NCBI GenBank assembly: GCA_025361935.1
Contig: JANYJB010000065.1
Coordinates: 1-64,000, forward strand
Reading direction: 5' to 3'
Length of the DNA: 64,000 nt
From: Verrucomicrobiota bacterium
Lineage (GTDB): Bacteria > Verrucomicrobiota > Verrucomicrobiia > Opitutales > Opitutaceae
This document shows, piece after piece, positions 18,135 through 27,363 of the stretch (within the stretch, counting starts at the first letter, position 1; every line of letters starts with the position of its first letter). Position numbers and translations under genes: made by a program. The notes beneath the pieces are model-generated. The model worked only from the letters and a program-made list of their open reading frames with translations, searched no databases and had not been told where the DNA came from.

Positions 18135-19226
18135 TTACTTCTCCGATTCCTGGTCGAGACGCTGCGGACGGCCCGGGAGCAGCGCGTCCACGTTGAGCCT
18201 GATGGAGCGCAGGTTTTCGCGCACGAGTTCGCCCATCGATTCGCAGAGCAGGTAATCGTCACGCTGGTAATACTCGGCGAGCGATTCGCGCAACTCGCGG
18301 ATATTCTCGACGGGCGCGAGCTCGTCCACGGACATCGCGGCGAGCAGCATCTCCAGGCGGTCCTCGATGATCGCCGCCCGTTGAAGAATGAGCACCTGCT
18401 CCTCGCGCTGGTATTGGTGCGCCGTCTCGATCCGCAGGTGCTGCGTGCAGAAGAGCGCGAGCTTCTGGTTGTCCTTGAAAAACTGCGGGCGGTAGAGGTT
18501 CATGCGCCCCTCGTAGCTCTGCTGGTCGAAGTCCATCGCGCGCAGCCTCACCTGCGCGCCCTCGAAATCAGGCGTCACCACGACGACAAAGTTGTAGCTG
18601 CGCATGTCGCCAAGCAGGCGCACGAAGCAGCGCTCGTTGAACTTCACCAGCTCCTTTGCCACGCGGATGGGGCGAAGCTCGGGATTATCCAGCCAGCGGT
18701 CGACAAAGACATTGCCGGGGATGCCCGCAATGTGCTCCTCGACAAGGGTGTTGCCGCAAGTGAGGTAGTTGAGGCGGTTCGGCGAAAGCAAATGCTCCAG
18801 CTCGAGCCCGTAAACACGCGAGGCGTCGCCGCGCTTGATGTAGAAGTAGTCTGGATTTTCGTTGTAGGCGTTAACGATGCGGATGCGGAACGGCGCGGAA
18901 TTCCCGAACGCACAGTAGTCGATGCGATCAATGTAGAGATGCTTCATCACCGACAGGTCGCCATCCACGCGGATGAGCGCATAAACGTGCTTCAGGTCGT
19001 CGTGCAGCGATTCCATGTCGAGGCGGTTGTAGAAAACACTCTCCCACAACGTTGGCTTTCCCGACGAATCGCTGAGCGGCACCGAGTCGGCAAAGCTGCG
19101 CAGCCGCTCATACGTCGCCGGAAGCGTGCGTTCGCGGCGGTAGCGGCGGAGATAGGCGCGAAGCCCCTCGCTAATGGGGTAGCTGGGTTTCTTTTGCTGC
19201 GGGCGCACGGGCGGCTTGGCATCCAT
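18135..19226 (-). CDS. Conserved hypothetical protein
   Basis: A 363-residue soluble protein that I do not recognise. It begins with a basic, proline-rich segment (MDAKPPVRPQQKKPSYPIS) and then shows alpha/beta-like sequence with motifs such as HLYIDRIDYCAFGN, RIRIVNAYNENPDYFYIKR and LRAMDFDQQSYEGR, followed by a helical C-terminus. The acidic DFDQQ segment and the preceding basic strands recall a kinase-like phosphotransfer fold, but that is speculative. The start at 19226 avoids a low-complexity extension to 19307. It leads a minus-strand trio with DUF4256 and FkbM. Confidence 0.65.
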   Translation of the reverse strand: MDAKPPVRPQQKKPSYPISEGLRAYLRRYRRERTLPATYERLRSFADSVPLSDSSGKPTLWESVFYNRLDMESLHDDLKHVYALIRVDGDLSVMKHLYIDRIDYCAFGNSAPFRIRIVNAYNENPDYFYIKRGDASRVYGLELEHLLSPNRLNYLTCGNTLVEEHIAGIPGNVFVDRWLDNPELRPIRVAKELVKFNERCFVRLLGDMRSYNFVVVVTPDFEGAQVRLRAMDFDQQSYEGRMNLYRPQFFKDNQKLALFCTQHLRIETAHQYQREEQVLILQRAAIIEDRLEMLLAAMSVDELAPVENIRELRESLAEYYQRDDYLLCESMGELVRENLRSIRLNVDALLPGRPQRLDQESEK

Positions 19227-19367
19227 GATGTTGAAAACGTGGCTCGCGGACGACGGCGTGGCAACGGTGGATGCCGCGCTTCGCAACCAACCGCAAAAAA
19301 TCGTCAAATCCGCCGCTCGGCCGCTTTCGCCTCGTCACTGCTCCGGTCTGAATTTATCTTTGGGATC

Positions 19368-19670
19368 ATGTTGCTCGTCGCGGTCAGCGCCCTCGAAAAA
19401 GTCGCCCAGGTTCCAAGCAAAATCTGGCTCAACATCGGCATCGGCTTCCTGATTTTCGTCGCTGCGGTTTACCTCATCAAACAGGCCGCCCAGGTGAACA
19501 AGATATGGCTCGGGATCATCGTCGCCGTGGTGTGCGCACTGGTGGGTTTCAACTGGATATACTCTCGCAACGAACCGAAGTTTCTTACGCCATTCGTGGA
19601 CAAGCTCGCCCCGTTTTTCCCCAGCGCCAGCGGTTACGCCTCCAAGCAGCAGCAGCAACCCGCCCCCTGA
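19368..19670 (+). CDS. Small membrane protein, two TM segments
   Basis: A 100-residue hypothetical protein with two TM helices ([19 protein letters not shown] and [20 protein letters not shown]) and a C-terminal tail ending in glutamines and prolines. ATG 19368 is the sensible start; the longer open frame from 18381 is antisense to the preceding gene. It lies upstream of gnd, from which it is separated by a strong hairpin. Function unknown. Confidence 0.6.
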   Translation: MLLVAVSALEKVAQVPSKIWLNIGIGFLIFVAAVYLIKQAAQVNKIWLGIIVAVVCALVGFNWIYSRNEPKFLTPFVDKLAPFFPSASGYASKQQQQPAP

Positions 19671-19679
19671 CCAACCCCA

Positions 19680-19708
19680 ACGAGGTGGTTTCTATGAAAC
19701 CGCCTCGT
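19680..19708 (+). terminator. Stable hairpin between the small membrane protein gene and gnd
   Basis: A 13-bp stem (ACGAGGTGGTTTC / GAAACCGCCTCGT, one T-G wobble) with a 3-base loop starts 10 bases after the stop at 19670. No T run follows, so it may be a Rho-independent-like stop, a 3'-end stabiliser, or a leader structure of gnd 75 bases before its ATG. Confidence 0.5.
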
Positions 19709-19783
19709 GGTTCAAATAAGGAGAACTCTTGGAAATTGAGATTGGTTTTGTGCGGACGACCGCCTAGCACTTTCGTCCTTATT

Positions 19784-21292
19784 ATGGCTAAAACGCATTC
19801 TGATATCGGACTCATCGGTCTCGCCGTGATGGGTCAAAACCTCGCCCTCAACATCGCCGACCACGGCTTTCAAATCTCGGTTTACAACCGCACGGTCGAA
19901 AAGACCGAGAGGTTCCTCGCTGAAAACCCCAACACCCCCGGCGGCCTCGTCGGCACCAAGACGGTCGAAGAATTCGTCCAGTCCCTCGCCCTCCCCCGCA
20001 AGATTGTCATCCTCGTCCAGGCGGGCAAGGCCACCGACGCTGTGATCGACGGCCTCCTGCCCTTCCTCGCTCCCAACGACATCGTAATCGACGGCGGTAA
20101 CGCCCTCTGGACCGACACCATCCGCCGCGAAAAAGCCCTCAAGGAAAAAGGCTTCCGCTTCATCGGCTCCGGCGTGTCCGGCGGCGAAGAGGGCGCGCGC
20201 TTCGGCCCCTCCCTCATGCCCGGCGGCGAAAAATCCTCGTGGGACGAGCTCAAGCCCATCTGGACCGCAATCGCCGCCAAGGTGAACAAGAAGACCGGCA
20301 AGCCCCTCATAGGCGCCAAGCCCGGCAAGCCCGTCAAGGGCGGCGTGCCCTGCACCACCTACATCGGCGAAAACGGCGCCGGCCATTACGTCAAGATGGT
20401 CCACAACGGCATCGAGTATGGCGACATGCAGATGATCTGTGAGGCCTACTCACTCATGCAGGGACTACTCGGCCTCAAGCCCGCCGAGATGGGTGAAATC
20501 TTCTCCCAGTGGAACAAGGGCGCGCTCGACAGCTTCCTCGTCGAAATCACCGCCGACATCCTCAAGCAGAAGGACCCCGTCACCAAGAAGCCCTTCGTCG
20601 ACATCGTCCTTGATACCGCCGGCCAGAAGGGCACGGGCAAATGGACCTCCGTCAACGCCCTCGACATGGGTGTGCCGGCCCCGACCGTCGCCGAGTCCGT
20701 CTTCGCCCGTTGCCTCTCCGCCATCAAAGACGAACGCGTCGCCGCCTCGAAGGTCCTCAAGGGCCCGAAGATCAAGAAAGTCTCCCCCGCCAAGAAGAAG
20801 GCGCTCATCAAGGCCATCCACGACGCCCTCTACTGCTCGAAGATCTGCTCCTACGCGCAAGGCTTCCAGCTCATGCGCACCGCCCAGGGTGAATACGGCT
20901 GGAAACTCAACTTCGGCCAGATCGCACAGATTTTCCGCGGCGGCTGCATCATCCGTGCGGCCTTCCTGCAAAAGATCACCGAGGCCTACGCTCGCAATCC
21001 GAAGTTGGCTAATCTCCTCCTCGATCAATACTTCAACAAGACGATCCAGAAGGCCCAAACCAACTGGCGCAAAGTGATCAGCCTCGCGGTTGAAAACGGC
21101 ATCAGCATCCCTACCTTCTCGTCGGCGTTGAGCTACTACGACGGCTACCGCTCGGCCCGTTTGCCGGCGAACCTGCTCCAAGCCCAGCGCGACTACTTCG
21201 GCGCCCACACCTACGAGCGCACCGACAAGCCCCGCGGCAAGTTCTTCCACATCGACTGGCCCGAGGCCAACCGTCCGCAGATCGAAGCTTAA
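19784..21292 (+). CDS. gnd: 6-phosphogluconate dehydrogenase, decarboxylating
   Basis: Oxidises 6-phosphogluconate to ribulose 5-phosphate with CO2 release and NADP+ reduction in the pentose phosphate pathway. The 502-residue protein has the nucleotide motif [38 protein letters not shown] and the catalytic lysine segment [17 protein letters not shown], then the all-helical domain. It is about 20-30 residues longer than common enzymes, with a lysine-rich insertion near [19 protein letters not shown] 19784 is the start; the frame extends artificially to 19505. The neighbouring xylose genes feed the same pathway. Confidence 0.95.
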   Translation: MAKTHSDIGLIGLAVMGQNLALNIADHGFQISVYNRTVEKTERFLAENPNTPGGLVGTKTVEEFVQSLALPRKIVILVQAGKATDAVIDGLLPFLAPNDIVIDGGNALWTDTIRREKALKEKGFRFIGSGVSGGEEGARFGPSLMPGGEKSSWDELKPIWTAIAAKVNKKTGKPLIGAKPGKPVKGGVPCTTYIGENGAGHYVKMVHNGIEYGDMQMICEAYSLMQGLLGLKPAEMGEIFSQWNKGALDSFLVEITADILKQKDPVTKKPFVDIVLDTAGQKGTGKWTSVNALDMGVPAPTVAESVFARCLSAIKDERVAASKVLKGPKIKKVSPAKKKALIKAIHDALYCSKICSYAQGFQLMRTAQGEYGWKLNFGQIAQIFRGGCIIRAAFLQKITEAYARNPKLANLLLDQYFNKTIQKAQTNWRKVISLAVENGISIPTFSSALSYYDGYRSARLPANLLQAQRDYFGAHTYERTDKPRGKFFHIDWPEANRPQIEA

Positions 21293-21308
21293 GCAAAGCA
21301 ATCAAAAC

Positions 21309-21345
21309 AAAAGCCGTGGAAGCCAATGGTTTCCGCAGCTTTTTA
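21309..21345 (+). terminator. Intrinsic terminator of gnd
   Basis: About 17 bases after the gnd stop, AAAAGCCGTGGAAGCC and GGTTTCCGCAGCTTTTT form an imperfect stem closing a short AAT loop and ending in a run of five T. Confidence 0.65.
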
Positions 21346-21454
21346 TGACTGCTGCACACCTTCCAGTGCGCTGTCGTTTAGCACCGGTTATTTCATAGAG
21401 AGCTAACTCGTGGCAGGCTTGGTCACTCAGGTCTATTGAATGTAAGCACCGCCG

Positions 21455-22819
21455 TCACTTTGAAACGGAAAACCAATCCAGACGCGCAGGCGCGCCCTCC
21501 TCGCTCTTGAAGACCAAACAAAGATCGTTCTCCCCTGCGGGATTGCGGAGCGTGCATTTCTCAGTGGCGTAGCGCTCCCAGCCTCCGGTCGGTTTGACTT
21601 CGCATACACCCAGAATCGGGCCATTCGGAGATCCCTGATAGATTTCGATCGTCGATCCCTTGGCACCACCGTTGGACACTTGGAAATTCAACGTGGCGTT
21701 CGCCGCAAGGTTCCGGACCTTCGGGAACACAAGATTCGCCCCATCGCGGCTCGCCCGCACCTCGAAGCCGCCTGCCGGGCAGTCGCGCTTTTCTGCGCCT
21801 TCCATGCTAAAATACCACTCGGCTTCGATCCGGTCCCAGCGTGCGTCGTAATTGCCGACCCCGTATGAATAGCCAGGATGGCCTTGCAGGAAAAACAGGT
21901 CATCCACCATGTCTCCGTTGTCCTTGTAATGCAGGTAGGTGAACATCACCTGGCGATAGCTGCGATGTCCGTATTCCTCGTCGGTAAACTCATAGGCATG
22001 ATACCACTGGCCGTGGTAGCTCGCGAAACTGGCGTGGCCCCCTTTTTGGCCGGTTTGCCGCAACCGCTCAAAAGGTCCGTAAACATTCTTTGAAGTCATA
22101 TAGGCCCCGTCGCGGCTCAGATAGTAGGTGTCGCCCCGCTTGTGGAAGTAGCTGTGGTCTTGGGCCTGGTTCTCTTTGCCGAATCCGTATTTTCCATCGG
22201 AAAGCAGACTGCGGGGCTTTTCTGCAAGAGAGATCATATCTTCATTCAACCGAGCGATCTGGTAGTGCCGGTTTTCCTTCTCCCCCGCCAAATGCCCGTC
22301 TCGGCCAAAGATCAGATAAGGGGTGCCGTCGGTATCGGTGAAAATGGTCGGATCGTAGTCATTTTTATCCGCGACCTGCTCCATGATGATGGGCCGTTTC
22401 AACACATCTACATAAGTTCCATCGGGCTTGTCCGCCACCAGCACTCCGGTGGTGAAGCAATGTTTTGAGAAATAAAAATAAACCTTGTTGTTCCAAAACG
22501 TGATGTCCGACGCCCAGCAGTTCACATTCCCCTTCCCCATGATGGAGATCGACTCGGGATCGATGATTTTTTCCTGACGCCAGTTCACCAGATCGGTTGA
22601 CGAATAAATCGCCCAGTAGGGCATCATAAAACCTTTCAGCAGGGTGGGGTCGCCGTCTTTGCCCACGGCCAGATACATGCGGTCTTTCCAGACATGCATC
22701 GCCGGATCGGCGAAACCATGCAGGATGGGATTGGCCGCGTGACTGAGGTTGTTCAGCAGCGTCCATGACAGAACGAGTCCGAATCGAAGAAGATGTTTAA
22801 GCCGGTTTTGATTTTTCAT
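21455..22819 (-). CDS. Secreted glycoside hydrolase family 43 protein with C-terminal CBM6-like domain
   Basis: Likely a beta-xylosidase or alpha-L-arabinofuranosidase that trims xylan-derived oligosaccharides. The 454-residue protein starts with a signal peptide ending in NNLSHA-ANPI. A five-bladed propeller follows, with the probable catalytic base in GFADPAMHVW and a second acidic site in DYDPTIFTDTDGTPYLIFG. The last ~110 residues (GSTIEIYQGSPNGPILG ... CLVFKSEEGAPARLDWF) look like a CBM6-type carbohydrate-binding domain. ATG 22819 gives the better signal peptide than the frame start at 22849. Last gene of the xylose operon. Confidence 0.85.
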   Translation of the reverse strand: MKNQNRLKHLLRFGLVLSWTLLNNLSHAANPILHGFADPAMHVWKDRMYLAVGKDGDPTLLKGFMMPYWAIYSSTDLVNWRQEKIIDPESISIMGKGNVNCWASDITFWNNKVYFYFSKHCFTTGVLVADKPDGTYVDVLKRPIIMEQVADKNDYDPTIFTDTDGTPYLIFGRDGHLAGEKENRHYQIARLNEDMISLAEKPRSLLSDGKYGFGKENQAQDHSYFHKRGDTYYLSRDGAYMTSKNVYGPFERLRQTGQKGGHASFASYHGQWYHAYEFTDEEYGHRSYRQVMFTYLHYKDNGDMVDDLFFLQGHPGYSYGVGNYDARWDRIEAEWYFSMEGAEKRDCPAGGFEVRASRDGANLVFPKVRNLAANATLNFQVSNGGAKGSTIEIYQGSPNGPILGVCEVKPTGGWERYATEKCTLRNPAGENDLCLVFKSEEGAPARLDWFSVSK

Positions 22820-22939
22820 GTGATGTGAGTGTGCTTTTGACACGCTCAAAGAGTAGGCCCGAGTGATATGTTGGCATTGTGTTTGGGTAATCTCCGGAAG
22901 AAGTGAAAACGAGCCGGAGGAGATACGCGGGACGTGCCG

Positions 22940-24424
22940 TCAATTTTTCATGCACGCCTCTCGCAGGGCAGTGGCACGGCCGAAAAGCGTGCGGTAAACA
23001 TCGGGTTTTTTGGGGGCCGCACGCGAGGATTCATCGCACCGGATGAATCTGGCGGAAAATTGCGCGATGCTCAGCGAGTCCCGTCCCTCGCGGGAAAGTT
23101 GCCACGCGGCCTGCACGGCAGCACCGAGAGCAGCACCGTCGTTGCTTTCGAGGGCAACGACGGGAACGTCAAAAACGTCGGCGCAGAGCTGACGCCAGGA
23201 GCGGCTGTTGCTGCCGCCGCCGGTGAGACGAATCTCGCTCGGCCGGATGCCCAACTCGCGAAAACGCTGGAGCCCGTAGGCAAGACCCAGGGTAACGCCC
23301 TCGATGGCGGCCCGCGCGAGATGCGCAGCCGTGAAATTCGCGATCGTCAACCCGTGCAGGACACCGGTGCCACCGGGAAGATTCGGCGTCCTCTCGCCAG
23401 CAAGATAGGGCAGCAAAAGAAGCCCGTCCGCGCCGGCAGGAGTGGAGGCAAGGGCCTGTTCGAATTGCTCGTGGCTCCAACCGAAAAGCCCCCGCACGGC
23501 TTCGGTGACAAGCGTGACGTTCATCGTGCAGGCGAGCGGCAGCCAGGCGTCGGTGGAGTCGCAGAAGGCGGCGACCTCGCCCTGCGGATCAATCACGGGA
23601 GTTTCGGAAAACGCAAAGAGAGTGCCGGAGGTGCCAAGGCTGGCGGTGACGACGCCCGGAGCGACGTTGCCGGTTCCGATGGCGCCCATCATGTTGTCGC
23701 CGCCGCCGGCGCTGACGAGCACGGGGCCAGAAATACCCCATTCCGCAAGAAGCGCGGGGCGGACAAGGCCGACCGGCTCCGTCGAAGGATGGAGCGGCGG
23801 GAGTTTCGAGAGAAGATCGTCGGCAAGATAATTGGCCACGGGTTCGCACCACCGGCGCGTGCGCACGTTGAGAAAAGCCGTGCCGGAAGCGTCGCCGTAT
23901 TCCATGCGCTTCTCTCCGGTGAGCCAGAAATTGAGGTAATCGTGCGGCAGCAGCACGGACTTGGTGCGGCGCCAGTTTTCCGGTTCGTTCTGTCGCAGCC
24001 AAAGGATCTTGGGCGCAGTGTAGCCGGGCAACATGGCGTTCCCGGTGAGTTCGACGACTTTGTCTGCGCCGCCGAAGCGGGCATTCACCTCGTCGCATTG
24101 CGCGACGGTCGAGGTGTCGCACCAGAGTTTCGCGGGACGCACCACTTTGTCCACGGCGTCGAGCACGACGAGCCCGTGTTGCTGGCCGCTCACACCGATG
24201 CCACGCACTTCGTCTTTGCGCGAACCGAGCGCGGAGAGAACCTCGCGGATTGTCGCGGCGGCGGCGGCGCTCCAATCCTCCGGGTGCTGTTCCATGGCGC
24301 CGGCGCCGGCGGGCGGAAGAATCTCGTGGCCGCGGCGCGCAGAAGCGAGAAGCGCTCCCGTGTCACCATCTACGGCGATGGTTTTTGTGCTTTGGGTGCC
24401 ACAGTCGATGCCGAGGATAATCAT
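22940..24424 (-). CDS. xylB: Xylulokinase
   Basis: FGGY-family kinase phosphorylating D-xylulose to xylulose 5-phosphate with ATP. The 494-residue protein opens with the phosphate-binding loop GIDCGTQSTKTIAVD and contains GVSGQQHGLVVLD, GGGDNMMGAIGTG and the C-terminal RLTGGGSNSRSWRQLCADVF. Length and order match XylB, and the position between the sugar porter and GH43 gene, downstream of xylA, supports xylulose as substrate. It lies 76 bp after the porter gene. Confidence 0.93.
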   Translation of the reverse strand: MIILGIDCGTQSTKTIAVDGDTGALLASARRGHEILPPAGAGAMEQHPEDWSAAAAATIREVLSALGSRKDEVRGIGVSGQQHGLVVLDAVDKVVRPAKLWCDTSTVAQCDEVNARFGGADKVVELTGNAMLPGYTAPKILWLRQNEPENWRRTKSVLLPHDYLNFWLTGEKRMEYGDASGTAFLNVRTRRWCEPVANYLADDLLSKLPPLHPSTEPVGLVRPALLAEWGISGPVLVSAGGGDNMMGAIGTGNVAPGVVTASLGTSGTLFAFSETPVIDPQGEVAAFCDSTDAWLPLACTMNVTLVTEAVRGLFGWSHEQFEQALASTPAGADGLLLLPYLAGERTPNLPGGTGVLHGLTIANFTAAHLARAAIEGVTLGLAYGLQRFRELGIRPSEIRLTGGGSNSRSWRQLCADVFDVPVVALESNDGAALGAAVQAAWQLSREGRDSLSIAQFSARFIRCDESSRAAPKKPDVYRTLFGRATALREACMKN

Positions 24425-24500
24425 TGGGAAAGCGTGAACGTGCAGGGGTAAACTTGGTTTCCATGGTAGCCCTCGTCGCCCGGTGTTGAGGGAACGTCCG

Positions 24501-25898
24501 TTACATTTGTTCCAGCGTCTTGCCTTTGGTCTCCTGAATACTCTTCACCACAAAGAAAACCGAGACAATGGCGAAGAAGGTGTAGATGCCGTAGGCGGTG
24601 CCGAGGCCAAAGCTCAGGAGCAGCTTGGGGAAGGTGAAAGTGACGGCAAAGTTTGCGATCCATTGCGCGAACCCGCTCACGGCGAGGGCCGCTCCGCGAA
24701 ACTTGTTCTGGAACATTTCACCGAGCATCACCCACATCACCGGCCCCCACGAAACGCAGAAGAAGAACACATAGGCGTTTGCGATGAGTAGGGCGGCAGT
24801 GCCAGTGCTTCCGGCAAGCTGTAGCGAACCGTTTTCCACCGGTGCAGTTCCGAAAATGTAAGCCAGCGCACCGAGCGTCACCGCCATGCCAACCGAGCCC
24901 CAAAGCAGCAGCGGCTTGCGGCCCAATTTGTCGATGAGGATGATCGCCAGAACCGTGGCAACGATGTTCACGCCGCCACTGATCACGTTTTGAAGCAGCG
25001 CATTCGCCTCGGTAAAACCGGCGGCCTTCCACAGCACTTCGCCATAGTAAAAAACCACGTTGATGCCCACGAACTGCTGGAGCACGGCAAGCCCGATGCC
25101 GACCCAGAGGATCGGATGGATGCGGCCGCGCGCCTTGTCGTAGAGATCGCCCATGCGCGGGCGGTGGTCCGCTTGCACGGTCTGCTGAATCTCGCGCACT
25201 TTTGCATCCGCGTCATCGGGATGGCTCAGCCGTGCGAGCACGCGCCGGGCTGCGTCGAGCTTGCCCGCCGCCACGAGATAGCGCGGCGATTCGGGCACAA
25301 AGGCGAGCATGACAAAGAAGATGATCGCCGGCACCATGCCCACCCAAAACATCCACTGCCAGCCTTCGAAGCCGAGCCAGAACCGGCTCGTCGATCCACC
25401 AGCGGCGTGGGAAATGAGATAGTTGCTGAGAAACGCCACGAACAGCCCGAGCACGATCGCGAGCTGTTGAAGCGAGGCCAACCGTCCACGAATCGCCGCA
25501 GGGGCGATCTCACTGATGTAGGCCGGGCAGATCACGCTTGCGGCACCGATCGCAAATCCGCCGAGCAAGCGGTAAACGACAAATTCATGCGACGAATGCG
25601 CGATGCCCGAACCCCATGCGGCAATTGTAAACAGGAGCGCCGTGGCGATCATCACCGACTTGCGACCAAATTTGTCCGCAAGATTGCCGGCGACAAACGC
25701 ACCCACCGCACAGCCAAGCAGCATGGAGGCCACGTTGAAGCCTGAGACGGCGGCGTCAGACTGAAACGCCTGCTTCAGCGCACCGACCGTGCCGTTGATC
25801 ACACCGCTGTCGAAGCCGAAGAGGAAGCCGCCGATTGCGGCCACACACGAAATAAGAACGATCTGCGTGGACGCGGCCTTGTGGGGTAGTGAATTCAT
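24501..25898 (-). CDS. MFS sugar porter (XylE/GLUT-like), probable xylose uptake
   Basis: A 465-residue, 12-TM transporter of the sugar porter family. Signatures: GGFLFGFDSGVINGTVGALK at the start, NLADKFGRKSVM between TM2 and TM3, VPESPRYLVAAGKLDAARR in the central loop, QQFVGINVVFYYGE in TM7 and DKLGRKPLLLWGS between TM8 and TM9. Family members are H+ symporters or facilitators. It begins 15 bases after xylA and precedes xylB, so D-xylose is the likely substrate, although specificity is inferred from context. Confidence 0.9.
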   Translation of the reverse strand: MNSLPHKAASTQIVLISCVAAIGGFLFGFDSGVINGTVGALKQAFQSDAAVSGFNVASMLLGCAVGAFVAGNLADKFGRKSVMIATALLFTIAAWGSGIAHSSHEFVVYRLLGGFAIGAASVICPAYISEIAPAAIRGRLASLQQLAIVLGLFVAFLSNYLISHAAGGSTSRFWLGFEGWQWMFWVGMVPAIIFFVMLAFVPESPRYLVAAGKLDAARRVLARLSHPDDADAKVREIQQTVQADHRPRMGDLYDKARGRIHPILWVGIGLAVLQQFVGINVVFYYGEVLWKAAGFTEANALLQNVISGGVNIVATVLAIILIDKLGRKPLLLWGSVGMAVTLGALAYIFGTAPVENGSLQLAGSTGTAALLIANAYVFFFCVSWGPVMWVMLGEMFQNKFRGAALAVSGFAQWIANFAVTFTFPKLLLSFGLGTAYGIYTFFAIVSVFFVVKSIQETKGKTLEQM

Positions 25899-25913
25899 AA
25901 TTTTCGGTGCGCT

Positions 25914-27227
25914 TTACTGGCAAAGCACCTGATTGACGATGCCCTCGAGGAGTTCCTGCCGCCCCGAACGCAACGTCGGATCCGGTGCCGCGAGAGCGGC
26001 GGCGTGCAATTCGTCGAACGAGGATTTTCCAGACTCAATCTTGCGCCCGAGATTGCCGTCCCAGCTCGCGTAGCGCTCGCGCACAAACTCCGCAATCCGG
26101 CCATCGGCGCGCAACGCGGCGGCAACCTTCAGGCCACGGGCAAACGCGTCCATGCCCATGATGTGGGAATGGAAAAGATCCACCGGCTCAAAGGATTCGC
26201 GGCGACGTTTGGCATCGAAGTTAAGACCACCGGTCGTGAATCCGCCCATTTCCAGAATCTCCAGCATGATGCCGGTCGTAAGATAGAGATCGCTCGGAAA
26301 TTCGTCTGTGTCCCAGCCGCAACCAAAGGTGCCCTGGTTCGCATCAATCGAGCCGAGCGCACCGGCATGCCGCGAGACGCGCATTTCATGCACCATCGTC
26401 TTGCCTGCGAGCGTCGCATGGTTCGTCTCAAGATTAAGCTTGAAGTGGTTTAGCAGACCGAACTCGCGCAGGAAATTCAAACAGGCGGCGGAGTCGCTGT
26501 CGTATTGATGCGTGGTCGGTTCCTGCGGCTTAGGCTCGATGTAGAACTGGCCGGTGAAGCCGATCTTCTTTTTATAGTCCACCGCCATATGCAGAAATGC
26601 ACCGAGATGGTCGCGCTCGCGCTTGAGATCCGTGTTGATGAGGGTGTTGTAGCCTTCGCGACCACCCCAGAAAACGTAGCCCTCGCCGCCGAGCGCATGT
26701 GTGACATCCATCGCCTTCTTCACCTGTGCCGCGCCAAACGCGTAAACATTAACATCGGGCGAAGTCGCCGCACCCTGCGCATAGCGGGGATGGGAGAAGA
26801 GGCAGGCCGTGCCCCAGAGCAGCTTCTTTCCGCCTGCGGTTTGGCGTTCTTTCAGCCGTGCGGCGATCTCGTCAAACGTGGCCTCCGTCTCGCGGATCGT
26901 CGCGCGTTCGGGAGAGACGTCACGATCGTGGAAGCAGTAAAAATCGATGCCTATTTTTTCAAGAAACTCAAAGAAGACATCCACCCGGCGCAGCGCATTC
27001 CCCGTGGAATCCGTGCCGTCGTCCCACGGCATGATGGCCGTGCCCGCACCGAACGGGTCGGCCAGAGGATTGCGCATGCAATGCCAGTAGGCGGCGGCGA
27101 AGCGCAGGTGCTCGCGCATCGTTTTGCCTTCCACAAGTTCTTCGGGATTATAGACCTTGAAAGAAAGTGGATTGCGTGACTTTGCGCCTTCGAAACGCAC
27201 GGCGGATACGGGGAAATAGTTGGCCAT
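25914..27227 (-). CDS. xylA: Xylose isomerase
   Basis: Interconverts D-xylose and D-xylulose using two divalent metal ions. The 437-residue protein is of the longer class II type and keeps the active-site segments [57 protein letters not shown] and [12 protein letters not shown] 27227 ([12 protein letters not shown]) is preferred; upstream the frame runs through the homopolymer tract. First gene of xylA - porter - xylB - GH43, divergent from xylR. Confidence 0.95.
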   Translation of the reverse strand: MANYFPVSAVRFEGAKSRNPLSFKVYNPEELVEGKTMREHLRFAAAYWHCMRNPLADPFGAGTAIMPWDDGTDSTGNALRRVDVFFEFLEKIGIDFYCFHDRDVSPERATIRETEATFDEIAARLKERQTAGGKKLLWGTACLFSHPRYAQGAATSPDVNVYAFGAAQVKKAMDVTHALGGEGYVFWGGREGYNTLINTDLKRERDHLGAFLHMAVDYKKKIGFTGQFYIEPKPQEPTTHQYDSDSAACLNFLREFGLLNHFKLNLETNHATLAGKTMVHEMRVSRHAGALGSIDANQGTFGCGWDTDEFPSDLYLTTGIMLEILEMGGFTTGGLNFDAKRRRESFEPVDLFHSHIMGMDAFARGLKVAAALRADGRIAEFVRERYASWDGNLGRKIESGKSSFDELHAAALAAPDPTLRSGRQELLEGIVNQVLCQ

Positions 27228-27363
27228 AAATAGAGGGAATACTTTTTTTTTGGGGGGGGGGGAGGAGATGTGATGATGCCGAAACGTGCGAATCATCGCC
27301 ACCGCATTTTGCGGGATTTTCCTGTTGAAATACGACAAACTGGCGGCATGCCTTCAATGCATC
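27228..27363. promoter_or_regulatory. xylA-xylR divergent control region with T9G11 homopolymer tract
   Basis: The 136-bp gap must hold the xylA promoter and XylR binding sites. Directly upstream of xylA lies a run of nine T (27243-27251) followed by eleven G (27252-27262), which reads C11A9 in xylA orientation and ends 15 bases before the ATG. Such tracts change length by slippage, so transcription or ribosome access to xylA could vary. The XylR site itself was not identified. Confidence 0.6.
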
